DNA from: Takakia lepidozioides
Taxonomy: Eukaryota; Streptophyta; Takakiopsida; Takakiales; Takakiaceae
Direction of reading: 5' to 3'
NCBI GenBank assembly: GCA_030704615.1
Contig: CM060733.1
Span: 15,626,001-15,690,000, forward strand
Length of the DNA: 64,000 bases
Shown here: piece by piece, positions 47,835 to 58,339 of the stretch
Numbering within the stretch: the stretch's first letter is position 1
Layout: the number at the start of each line of letters is the position of its first letter
The notes under the pieces: model-generated
What the model was told of the DNA's origin: nothing
Seen by the model: only the letters and a program-made list of their open reading frames with translations
Database searches by the model: none
Translations under genes and position numbers: made by a program

Positions 47835-48790
47835 TTTTCAAATTTTGAAATGGCAAATCTGAATAAAGAGAATGGACGTTGGGATATATGTCACGTCGTC
47901 ACATACACTGCCATCCCAATGGAGGGTTTTGCTACCCTCATCGTGCATTTTAGTAGAGCAGTTCTCTCCATGCGTTTCTAGCTTGCCCACATGAATTGAC
48001 AACATTCCATTATACATGCCCAGAATATGAATGCAAAAAGGCGCGTGTGAGGATACGGCAGCGAAAGAAGACATCAGCAAACTCAGAAACGTCTTATTTC
48101 TGTAAGCATGGCTGAAGAGGTTGAACATGGCAAGATTTTGCCCCATCTTCTTTCTAATCTGCAAAGTCAGCTATAGACACCAAAGACAGGTACTTTCACA
48201 CACCATGACTTGCAATGGAGGTCCCAATGGCACGGACAGATATCTGATGATAACACAACTGAAATTGCATATATTCCTTGGAATTGCATAAATTACTATA
48301 GTGAGAAAACGATACAGGAACGCGGGTAGTGTGCATTAAGGCTAGCACACACGTACTTATCTAGTTCACTCATTTGCCACTGCTATTGCCCTGATTGATC
48401 TGTTCCCTCCTTTCCAGTATCTGTACTTCTAGAATGTCCCACATTTATGAACCTATGCATACAGTATATGTGAAAGTACCCATACAGAAGGGAACCTCCA
48501 AAGATGATTGGGTTTCGGATGCTCGATGTAGAACTTACTCACCCGCAAGGTAAATCCTGGGAGAAGAGCACAATGACAATCCGGATAACACAGAAAAACA
48601 AGATTGAGGTTGTGGAGCGATAATAAGGACCTGCACGCAATTTCAGATTTGGAGCGGAAGCGGTGCAACCATTGAAGACGGCCACAACATCCTGCTTCGT
48701 ATGCCGATTCTCCATTCCTATCCACAAACTCGACCTGCATGACGGGACGCGGTACGCCAACGCCATCAAGCGCAACGATTGCGACATTTC
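47835..48790 (-). pseudogene. Exon-like gene fragments captured in the Mutator-like element
   Basis: Two minus-strand open blocks with splice-like borders. 48551-48790 ends at donor GCGG|GTGAGT and has open frames such as VVAVFNGCTASAPNLKLRAG. About 47835-48155 begins at acceptor TTTGCAG|ATTAG and includes KKMGQNLAMFNLFSHAYRNK. No domain recognised. Position inside a non-autonomous Mutator-like element suggests host-gene capture (Pack-MULE), but a decayed transposon protein is also possible. Confidence 0.4.
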
Positions 48791-49033
48791 GCAATGTCTG
48801 CCAACAACGCAACGTCATGTCTCATCTGGTACGTCTATTCCACCTACCCTCATCATTTTACATGCAATGCCATACCATGTATGCAATGGACGCAAGCATG
48901 TGGCATGGGGAGGATGAAGACATGCAGGGGGATGGGGACGATGCCATGCATGAGGTGAGGATGGGAGGCGAGGGGTCCATGCTGGTTGAACCGGCTCCCT
49001 CGCATTCAACTCCAGGCCCATCTATTACTTGGC

Positions 49034-49140
49034 TAAGCCCAAGTGCAATATTCTATTCATGTATCAAGTGTTCGGTGTCATCTAAACCAAATGCAATCTC
49101 CCATGTATCCAAGTACGTCTCCCATGTCAAGACCCAATTT
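49034..49140 (+). repeat. Continuation of the minisatellite
   Basis: The same words as 45580-46672 in the same orientation (taagcccaagtgcaat, catgtatccaagtacgtctc), directly after the right target duplication of the Mutator-like element. Confidence 0.8.
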
Positions 49141-49234
49141 ATTTTTTTCCATGAATTTATTGAGTAGTAATATATCCAATCATTATTGATATATCTCCCG
49201 TCCAATGTCATCTGAGTCCAAATGCATTTTTTTT

Positions 49235-49312
49235 CCCACAGAGCCTACGACCAGATTTGAACCGGCGATCTTTTGCTTTATATCTCTCCTGTGTATTGAT
49301 AAGCAAGGTCTT
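49235..49312 (-). mobile_element. Possible tRNA-derived SINE remnant
   Basis: The minus strand shows a B-box-like GGTTCAAATCTGG (49256-49266 region), preceded by a tRNA-like stretch reading GCTTATCAATACACAGG. The A box is degenerate. Confidence 0.3.
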
Positions 49313-51487
49313 AAAAACATAAATATGTATAATAATAAAACTATGGACTCTTGCCGAATCAAGCATAACTTATGGTGTTACTTGAAACCGAACGGCTACT
49401 GTCTGAGAAGGTGGGCACGTTTATGACATCGAGCACACTTGTGTGTTTTTGAATCCACCACCACTATGAAAGGGTATTATGCCCAAACTATTTGGGCTGT
49501 CTATTGGATGTCTTAAAGTCTCTATTTTTGGGTTCGTAGGTTAAACTACCATAAGAAGACAAACACAAGTGGTTAGGGTGTGATTCTCTTCATGCTACTA
49601 TCATTGCTTATGTAGGCAACATCAAATGAGTAGAAACTTCAAACAACATATTGGTCTCTACTAACACTTAGGATGTACATAATCATATGAAATTGGTTAG
49701 CAAAAGATTTAGATTTAGACCAATCTCACAATCATCACTTCCATGGAGATGGATCAAATCAAGAGATATTTCTTGCAAAACTAGGACCTTGCAACTTGGT
49801 CCATTCGACCTCCGAGTGGTTGCTACAACACTAACGTCAAAATCTGTTGTTCTTTCTATTCTCTACTAAATCTTCCTCCTTGCACTCTTCCATTGTTGCA
49901 TGATATGTATTGTTCTCTAAAATCGTGGGGATTAAGACAAAAATCGTGTTTTAAAATAACAGCTCCAAACCACTCAGATAATTTGATTTTGTATTCCTTG
50001 GCATTGATTTTATTGTTGACCTTGAGGTTTGACAAGGGCTTTGCCAAATAATGTAGCACCAATGGGAGGATTGCCTATGCTTACTCATATGTGAGTTTCT
50101 ATTGATTTCATTGGGCACACACCTCACTTCCTCCACCATTTTTGTGTGAAAATTCACAAATCTTTTTCTTATGAGACGTCCCACCAAGCTTTTAGTACCA
50201 TATGAGTAAATTGTGGTTTTCATAGGCTATAGACTCGGTTTGAAATATGGCTTTCCCAACTTCAAGCTCCATGTTTTAGAGGACCTCAGACCCAGGCACT
50301 TCTTCAACAAATTTTGTCCTGGTATTATTTGTCAACTTGCGAGTTCTTCGACAAGGAATTATTATTGCAGGTGACTGTACATGACATGATGGGAGAACTA
50401 AAAAGTTGATCAGTGTGCAATTTTGAGAGAGTATCATGAAATATACGACAATCCAATTTCATATTGTAGTATCCTTTAAACGAATTCAATACAAATAGTA
50501 TATTTAAAAATAATAATTCATACAGGTAACTAGTATGAGTCAAAACACTTTTTTTCTTTTTTCCAAAACACTTCTTGTAATGCTCAATATTTGAGTTGCT
50601 ATTATGGTTGAAAAATGAAGACATTTTTCAATGTATTTGATTGATTGTCAACTCTCTAGGTGGCACCTTGTTTATGTAATATGTTTTAATCTGTTTTTAT
50701 GTCATGCACAAACATCAAACTAAGTATGATTGAATATGGAGGAATGGTTTCATATATACGATAAATAGTATGCTTAAAAGTACACATTGTAAACTACTTT
50801 GATACTTTTTGTTTGGTGACTAACTGTAATTATTAGCATTTCACGTTTATTGGATCAGATGACTTGACCAAAGATGAGTCAAAGATATCAATGCCATTCG
50901 ATTGTTGGAACATATACTATTGGACTGAGCAAATTGATATTCATCAAATAGAAAGTTCAACAAAATAAGAAAAGTGGACTCGGTGTGAAGAAGGTTTGGG
51001 ACACATTAAGAGTACATAAAACCTATCATAAAAAAGGAGAAACAAAATTACAAGGAGAAACAAGATGCGTAGGCATCAACCCCATATACTGAAGGCAGAC
51101 TCGGACGAATGGGACCAAGAGGAGCTATGGACCCTCTTGCAAAAAGAAAAGAATATAAGCAAGGAAGAGTCCCCACCTCTAAAGGTAGAACTTATGATGG
51201 GTTTCTTGCATAAGCTGAAGAAATTGCTATGGAGTTGTTGTCACTACATCCTCAACCTACAAGTATCAGGTACCGCTGATATCTTGCACTGTCCTCAAAG
51301 TATCCCCATTTCTACGCTATACATTGTCCAAGTATAAAATTCTGGGTTACGTAACCCAGAATTTTAGAGTTAAAAAAGCTGTGAAGACTCTTCAAGTGAA
51401 GTATCAAAGATGAAATGGGCCATGATAATTTTATCATATACGAAGGTTTCGATCAATAGCTAACTAACTCAAAAACTGTGTGTTTTG
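49313..51487. other. AT-rich stretch upstream of the GT31 gene; no gene supported
   Basis: The ORF 51065-51337 (start MRRHQPHILKADSDEW) has no recognisable family. A perfect 32-base palindrome lies at 51335-51366. The promoter and 5' UTR of the GT31 gene should fall in the last few hundred bases; no clear TATA could be assigned. Confidence 0.35.
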
Positions 51488-54400
51488 ATGACTACCCAAA
51501 TGGCAATATCGGTGTTAGTGAGCGTGGCGGTGAGCCTCATATGCATGCTCTTTATGATACGCTTCACAATACTTGAAGGTCCCTCCGTTGATCTCACAAA
51601 GGTATTACCATCAATGGCTACACATACATAATGTAGATTTAAATTTTGTCTAACTAATTAATATCACTTGATTTCAATATTTTGCAGTGCATCTTTCTGT
51701 CAGAGTTACTGAAAACCATTTAAAGTAATTGTTAAAGTAAAGCAATTTTTATTTTATTTACACTGATCTGGAGTCACTTTCAAACAAATAGTTGTTCCCA
51801 AACAACATTACAATAATTATTTTTAATAACTCGTTTAAAACATTTTTTCTTACAGAGGGGATGATAGTGGCCCTTGAAAATTGAAACCTCAAGGGGCCAT
51901 GAAGCTTGTTTTTGATGTCAAGAAAAAGGGAACAGAGCCCTGTAAATCAGATTAAGCAAGGAAAATATAACCTTGCCGGCGCTATAATAACTATTGAGAC
52001 AAAAAAAGAAAGAAATGTAGGTATCAGTCTCTCTCTGGATCCATCTGCATGCCTCCTTTTTCTCCTTCAAGGTTCTTTGGGGTTTTCTCCCCTTGGGTTG
52101 CTACTTGAATGTGCCCCTTTGTATGCCTTCACCGCCTTTGTGAGGTTATATTTTCCTGGCCTAATCAATTTGATCAGTCATAGGCCCTGTCTTCAATCAA
52201 GTTTCTCAAAAAACAAACCAGGTAAAAAAAAGAAAAAAGAAATATGGTATCAGTCTCTCTCTGGGTGCATCTGCATGCCTCCTTTTTCTCCTTCAAGGTT
52301 CTTTGGGCCCCTTGGGTTGCTACTTGGATGTGCCCCTTTGTGTGCCTTCACCGCCTTTGCGAGGTTATATTTTCCTGGCCTAATCAATTTGATCAGTCTG
52401 CAAAGGCCCTGCCTTCAATTCAAGTTTCTCACAAAACAAACCAGGTAAAGGAAAAAAAAAAAAACAGGTAATGTCTCTTGTTGTAATATAAGAAAGAATG
52501 AGAGTGATTGAGACATAGGCTGGTGTTCAATGGAAGGTGTTTACAAAGGAGCAAATACAGACAATGAACAAGCTGCTGCACAGGGTGGACAAGCAGGAGC
52601 ACATCATCGGGGCCCTCACTGGGACGCTTCACGGCCTCTCCCTGCCTCAGTACCGCGCCTATCTGCTCGCCTTGAATCTCTCCGCACCCTACACGCCCAC
52701 CATGCTGCCCAACATGTGGGATGGCTGGCGAAGAATGCTGGTGGAGAGAGGAGGCTCGCAAGAGATTATCGCACCCTACGTCAATGCTGCATTACTTTCA
52801 TGGTTGGAGCTCATGGAATCTCTGGACAAAAGACCCCCTGGTGCCAATGTGCAAGGAAGGCTGCCAGCTAGAATCTGTCCGGAGCACTTGAGTAACTCAT
52901 TCAATGTGACGGGAAACGAGGTTGAGTTTCGAATCTCTTGCTAGTCTCTATTATACAAGCTGAATTCTTCGTGTATCTAGAGTAGTTACACTGAACATTG
53001 TCAAATTCTAGACTGGGTCAATTCTTCGTGTATCTAGCTCGTATCTAGTAGTACTGAACATTGTCAATTATAGTGAACTGGGTCAATGATCTCGTGACTG
53101 TGGTATCGAGCAGGTGAAAAGAAGCAGCGGAAATCTAACAGAGGATGTGTTTTCTATTCCTTGTGGTGTTTCCCAAGAATCCAGCATCACCATTGTCGGC
53201 ATACCCACCGGGAACTTCTACATCAATCTTATGAAGACTAGATACTCACATGGCATACTGTACCGGTTCGACGTCACGCTCCATGGAAAACGAGCACCGT
53301 TCATACTGCAATCACAACCCGGACGAGAGGGTCCCTCCTTTGAGCGATGCCCGCTCACGGGCGATAAGCCTCCTAATTTACCCGATGGGATGCCTATGCC
53401 ACTCCCGCCCATTAGATACGGTGCGTCATATTTCCCATAAGTCAAGATTGTATTGCTGCAAAACTGGGTGCAGATTGATAGAAGTAGGCTGCTCTAAGCA
53501 AGAGAATGGCGCCTCTTCGGAAGCAAAGTGAAAATGCACTGTGAAGTGTGGGCTGCAAAGAAAGGGGATATATACCTTTTCGCATTGAAACGTATTGATA
53601 ACATTTGTGGTTTGTCGCAGTGGATTCCATGCCCTGTTGTTCTGAAGAAGTTGGAAAGCCCAAAACCATCAAGCCGGGTAACTACCAGCAGCTTGATGCA
53701 GAGGCTGATGTAGTGATCGGTCACTTCCCGGGCTTTGATGTTCTTGATGAGAGTGGTTGGTTTCCTTTTGTTGAAGACCATGCTTTCGTCTTGACTATCT
53801 CTTATGGGTTGCAAGGCTTCCACGTCCACGTTGATGGAAAATACGTTTGCTCCCACTCATATACGACTTGGCAGGTTTGGACCCCACTTCACATGCAAAC
53901 ACACTTCTAATGTGATGTAGTCTGTCTTGCATATGCAGGTTGTTCAAAGGAAGAGTGGTTGGCAACAACATGATCTGATGCTACTTTTGTACATTTTTCA
54001 AAAGCAGACTGTAACAACAGCCTAACCTTCTTGCAGACCACAACTTTGGAGGCCCTAAGCTCTTTGAGAATAGGTGGAGCAGTGCAGACCCTGTCAGTAA
54101 TGGCAAAAGGACTCCCTGTCCCCAAAGTAACAATTCCGCTTCCGGAGCATTTGAAGGCACCCTCTGTGTCCATAAGCAACAAGAGCTTGGAGATGTTGAT
54201 TGGCGTTGCCTCTCTCAGCACCAGTTTCGAAAAAAGAATGGGTGTGCGGCGTTCGTGGGCTCAATATCCAGAAATCCGGGCAGGTCGTGCTGCAGTTCGG
54301 TTTTTCGTTGGCCTGGTATGGATGCCCCTTTGTTATCCTCCTCTGCCTTGAGATGCGATACATTGTACACGCCATTTTCTTCTTGATATCCAGTCCATTG

Positions 54401-57400
54401 TATTATGTTTAGTGTCAAACAGTTCACATCAAAATCTCACAGAACCATTTTTTGTATTGTTGAGAACTCTTACAAAGATCCTTGGAATCGGCTATGTCAG
54501 ACAAGCACCAAGAAGACGAACAGACGTATATACAAAGAGGCCAACTTGTTTGGAGATGTGGTCATTGTGCCCATAATGGATGATTCCAACTTCGCTGTTC
54601 TCAAAACTGTCGCAATGTGTCACTTTGCAGTGAGTGACTTCCTCTTTATCAGTTGCAATGTCTTCCTGGCTTAGAATACTGGAGATGTTTCCTGTGCTAT
54701 TCCTAAGAAACTACCAAAACCGAAGTGGAATACCTTCGAGCTTCACCAAGATCTTGGTTGGGAAGGGGACGATGAAGAGGAGAAGCTGGCCCAAAAGTAA
54801 CATAGCAAATTTTTTCAGTAATCTGAGCTCACAAGGTGCCAAACTGCAATTAGATCTTTAATGCACGTGATGTGTGTGGACAGACCCAATACACTAGTGT
54901 ACCATATCTGATGAAGACAGACGATGATACATTTGTGCGTGTCGACGAATTGCTGGATGTAGTACTATCTACAGAGATCCCCCGGGGTCTTTATTATGGA
55001 TCAATCGAGCGAGAGAATCGCTCGGCACATGACAACTTAACACGGTGGTACTCCAGTCCAGAAGTACGTGATCTCCTAGCCTCATCTATGAATCTGTTTG
55101 ATGTTATAGAACATGCAAACACAATTTCCTTTAATGGTCTGGGCATTTGAACTTAGGTCTATGTATATGATATCACAGAGCCCGCTGTTGTCTCTCTCGT
55201 ACCCAACACTTTGGATCGCTCTCTCCTCCCTCTCTTCCCAAAGCTGCAGGATTATTGACCGAAATTTTCTGGCGTGTAGGAGTGGTGGTATTCCAAATAC
55301 CCAATGTTTGCACACGGCCCTGGCTACGTAATTTCAAGGGATATTGCAGAGTTTGCTGCTCAATCTTTTGAGGATAACAGTTTGGAGGTAGAACCATCTT
55401 CTTAAGCTGTCTGTCACAGGCCCTGTAAAGTGTGTGATATCATTACTTTGCTTCAAGGTCTATAATCAAATAACCCGCTAACTCAAAAGAATAAAGGAGG
55501 TCACCTAGATTATCACAGTAAAGGCAATGTAAGTATAGTTTCAGTCATTTAAGCTGAGGATAGAGACAATGAGAATGTACTCAAGAGACACAATGACACA
55601 GAGAGAGAAATGAAATGAAATGGTGCTTTATAACGTCCGCGGAAAGCTCGTAGAGCTTATGGGACAAAATGGAAGAAAACATGAGAGAGGAACAAATCCA
55701 GAAACCACAATTAATGTTCTAGCGATTGTCTAAGGGTGAAGGCCTCGTGTAGGTAGGCTGCCACGCATTTTTGATCCTCATAGTGAAAGACATCAGTGAG
55801 AGTTTGGGTTCCACTGAATAAACAGTGGAATCTCCCACGGATCTCGTAGTATAGAGGGCAGTAGAAGAAGAAGTGTTCTTCAGTTTCAATTTCCTTGCTG
55901 CGCCCTATGCAAGCTGGACATAGGCGGTCCTCCCGTTGCAGGTTTTCCCATCTGCCAGTCTCTATCCGTAGGTTGTGGGAACCCACCCTGAACCGCCCCA
56001 ATGCCCTCAAGAGGGAAGGAGATAAGGGTGCTGAAAGGTAATTTGGTCTCAAGATTCTATCATCGCGGAGCACCAAGAATGTCTCTTGATAGAAGTGGAG
56101 CTTTGTCGTGAGATTGGGTAGCATCCAAGTTCTCTTGACATGTAATTCCATAAGCTCTCTCCGAATGAGTCTGTTGCGGTCATGTCTGGATGTGATGTCC
56201 ACCTCATCTGGGTTTATTGGTAATAGGAAAGCAGTAGAAAGTCCGTTACGTTGAAATAAACTGTCCACTCGAGCATACCAGGAGAAACCTGCAGCTTTGA
56301 GCCTCATAGATGTTGTGAGGGCCCTTGCCACTAGCCCTTTGGGTGGAAGGGCCTGCAATCTATGGAGAAAGATTGTAAGCCTGAAGAGGGCCTCGGATTG
56401 CAATGGTACACATGCGAACTCTGCACCTAGGATCTGAGATGGAGTTGTGCTCCTGGCGCCAAGCATTGCTTGGAGAAAAGATGACTGTAATGGTTCCAAA
56501 TTCTTTTCCCACCAGGTGCCCAGAACTCACAACCATAGATGGTAGCAGGGCTGACGACGGTGTCAAACAGCCACTTTTTGGTCGGGGGATGCCGCAGATG
56601 TATTTGCTTGCATTTGGCCTGAAGGCAGACGGAGGCCGCCTTACCTTTAGTCAACCTGTCCAAGGCAGTGGCTGCAAAGTGAAACTTGGGGGAGTGGATA
56701 ACCAGACCTAGGTACTGGTATGATTTCACAATCTCAATTTCTTGCTGGTTGAAGATGAATCTACGATCAGCCTGGCCATTGAAGACCATGATCTTGGCCT
56801 TGCTAAGATTGACCTGCATCCCATAGTCTTTGCAGAACTGTTCCAAAATTTTGAGATGGCGTTGCAGAAAGACCGGGGATTGTGCCAAAAGGGCAACATC
56901 ATCAGCATAGAGGAGATCTGATTGGGTTGGTCCCCCATCCAATGGGACCCCAACCCCATGGTTTTTTGATATGTAATTCTCCAAGGCGTCAATGTAGATC
57001 CCGAACAGGGTAGGTGAAAGGGGGCAGCCCTGTTTGACTCCAATGTTGCTGTGGATCTCGGCTGAGAATTCACCAGCGACGTTGACAATGCCAGTGACAA
57101 TCTCATACACTAACAGTTTAGCAAGTAATGAGGACACCATGATAGTACGATAGTTTGTCGGTGCGAGCCTGTCACCGCTCTTAAAAAGTGGGTGGATGAT
57201 GCTCTTTGTCCACTCTGTTGGAAAGCCCCGTTGCACCACCTCATTGAAGAGGTTAGCTATAAAAGGGGCTAAAGTAGGTGCAGCATGCTTGATGAATTCA
57301 CTCTGAAGTCCTGAAATGTCCACCGCTCTGCCATTTTGCAGCTTCTTGATTGCCTTACTGACATTGGCTGTAGTAAAGAGAGAGAAGTGAAGGGGTTTAG

Positions 57401-58339
57401 AGGTTATAGGAGAAGGAGTTTGGGTTGGGGAATGGTACAAAGACTGTGCATACTCATGCCAGACATGAATGTCAGTGATTGGGGGGGGATCTCTATGAGG
57501 TTTAAGGAGGGACCAAAAAGTTTAGGGTTTAGGGTTTAGGAAGGCGCTCATCTCCGTGGTCATATGTGCAGCTTTTCAGGCTAGAGAATGTGGCCATGGG
57601 CTTGTGGATTGATCTCTACAAACGCCAGTTCCTACAACGTATTGCCTACATGAATGATGTCGATTTTGTCAATCCCTACAAGCGAAAGTTTGCACGCCGT
57701 ATTGCGTATGTGAATGGCGTCGAAGTCAAGGATGAAGACGACGAGGATGACACCGACTCTGTGCCTGATGGCTGCAAGCCGGGATACATTGTCGCCCAGA
57801 ATCAGAATTTGAAGCAAATGCTTTGCTTATGGAAAGTTTTGCAGAGAGGGGAGGGCCCTATGTGTTGTGATGAACTTAAGACCATCTTGGAAGAAAATAA
57901 AGAAAAGAAGAAAGAAACTCCCATCGCGGACGACAAAAAAGAAGGCAAGAAAGAAACTCTCACAGTGGAAGATGAGAAACAAAGCACGAAAGTAGAAACA
58001 CCCATCACGCAGGAGAGAAAAGACAGTAAGAAAGTAACTTCCATCGCGGGAGAGAAAATAGAAAGCAAGAAAGAAACACCCAACACGCAGGAGAGAAAAG
58101 ACAGTAAGAAGGAAACTCCCATCGTGGAAGGGAACATAGAAAGCAAGAAAGAAACTCCTATCGCAGAGGAGGAAAAAGAAAGCAAGAAGGAAACTCCCAT
58201 GACCGAGGAGAAAACAAAAAGAATCAAAGGAAATCCCATCGCGGAGGAGAAGAAAGACATCAGGAAGGAAACTCCCAATACGGAAGAGAGAAAAGAAAGC
58301 AAGAAAGAAACTCCTACCGCTAGAAGAAAGCGCCGTTAA
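51488..58339 (+). CDS. GT31 galactosyltransferase-like enzyme (GALT family) with repeat tail
   Basis: Golgi type II enzyme of the family that adds galactose to arabinogalactan-protein hydroxyproline or N-glycans. Nine exons, all phases consistent: 51488-51601, 52537-52920, 53114-53420, 53621-53874, 54037-54315, 54501-54629, 54884-55063, 55280-55387 and 57572-58339 (840 codons). Exon 1 is a membrane anchor (ISVLVSVAVSLICMLFMI). Exons 3-4 form a galectin-like domain (FSIPCGVSQESSITIVGIP, WFPFVEDHAFVLTISYGLQG). The catalytic region has MGVRRSWAQYPEIRAG, FGDVVIVPIMDDSNFAVLKT, the DDD metal site in LMKTDDDTFVRVDELL, MFAHGPGYVISRDIAEF and LENVAMGLWIDLYK. Near the end MLCLWKVLQRGEGPMCCDEL is the usual terminus. 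Odd: about 145 further residues of Lys/Glu-rich repeats follow, and a LINE occupies the last intron. Confidence 0.9.
51900..51985 (-). mobile_element. LINE family B 3' UTR fragment in GT31 intron 1
   Basis: The plus-strand words 'gccctgtaaa', 'aaggaaaatataacctt' parallel 12495-12535 and the complement of 63670-63720, which are the 3' UTR of LINE family B. Confidence 0.45.
52021..52468 (+). repeat. Tandem pair of ~226-base units with A-rich ends
   Basis: Unit 1 (52021-52246) and unit 2 (52247-52468) both start gtatcagtctctctctgg, run through cttcaccgcctttg and gaggttatattttcctggcc, and end ggtaaa plus an A-rich tract. An A-rich tract also precedes unit 1. Similarity of the 'ggttat..ttcc..ggccctg' part to LINE family B 3' UTRs suggests they are retroelement tails. 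They lie in GT31 intron 1, just before exon 2. Confidence 0.7.
55711..57440 (-). mobile_element. LINE family C reverse transcriptase, nearly intact, in last GT31 intron
   Basis: Two overlapping minus-strand frames (56427-57440 and 55711-56499) make one RT ORF split by a single frameshift near 56495-56510. RT landmarks: KAIKKLQNGRAVDISGLQSE, STEWTKSIIHPLF-like (FPTEWTKSIIHPLFKSGD), GVKQGCPLSPTLFGIYIDAL and the catalytic LLYADDVALLAQ, then KSYQYLGLVIHS. The C-terminal part has the zinc motif CPACIGRSKEIETEEHFFFYC. Antisense to the host gene. It differs from families A and B in RT sequence. The intact YADD and single frame break point to a fairly recent insertion. Confidence 0.9.
57516..57541 (+). 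repeat. Interstitial telomere-type repeat
   Basis: Three consecutive copies of the plant telomere word TTTAGGG just upstream of the acceptor of the last GT31 exon. Short enough to be a telo-box cluster or a filler left by break repair. Confidence 0.7.
57901..58336 (+). repeat. ~39-base tandem coding repeats in the GT31 last exon
   Basis: About 11 imperfect units encode a 13-residue consensus KKETPIAEEKKES. Better units read KKETPNTQERKDS and KKETPIAEEEKES. One unit has an extra residue, so the frame but not the exact length is kept. The region is highly charged, presumably disordered or helical, and ends in RRKRR. Confidence 0.9.

Larger units (their letters stand above)
46682..49033. mobile_element. 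Mutator-like element (non-autonomous) with 9-base target duplication
   Basis: Long terminal inverted repeats: left 46682-46950 (269 bases) and right 48873-49033 (161 bases, lacking about 108 bases present in the left). Both ends start gccaagtaatagatggg, and the arms match closely to the inner border at catacatggta. The target taagcccaa is present on both sides (46673-46681 and 49034-49042). It is a word of the surrounding minisatellite, whose unit resumes correctly after the right copy. Long TIRs plus a 9-base duplication are the Mutator signature. No MURA-type transposase is visible inside. The interior holds a CACTA element and exon-like gene fragments. Confidence 0.82.

Noticed and set aside
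51065-51337. 90-codon ORF upstream of the GT31 gene
   Set aside because: No recognisable family and no link by splicing to the anchor exon at 51488.
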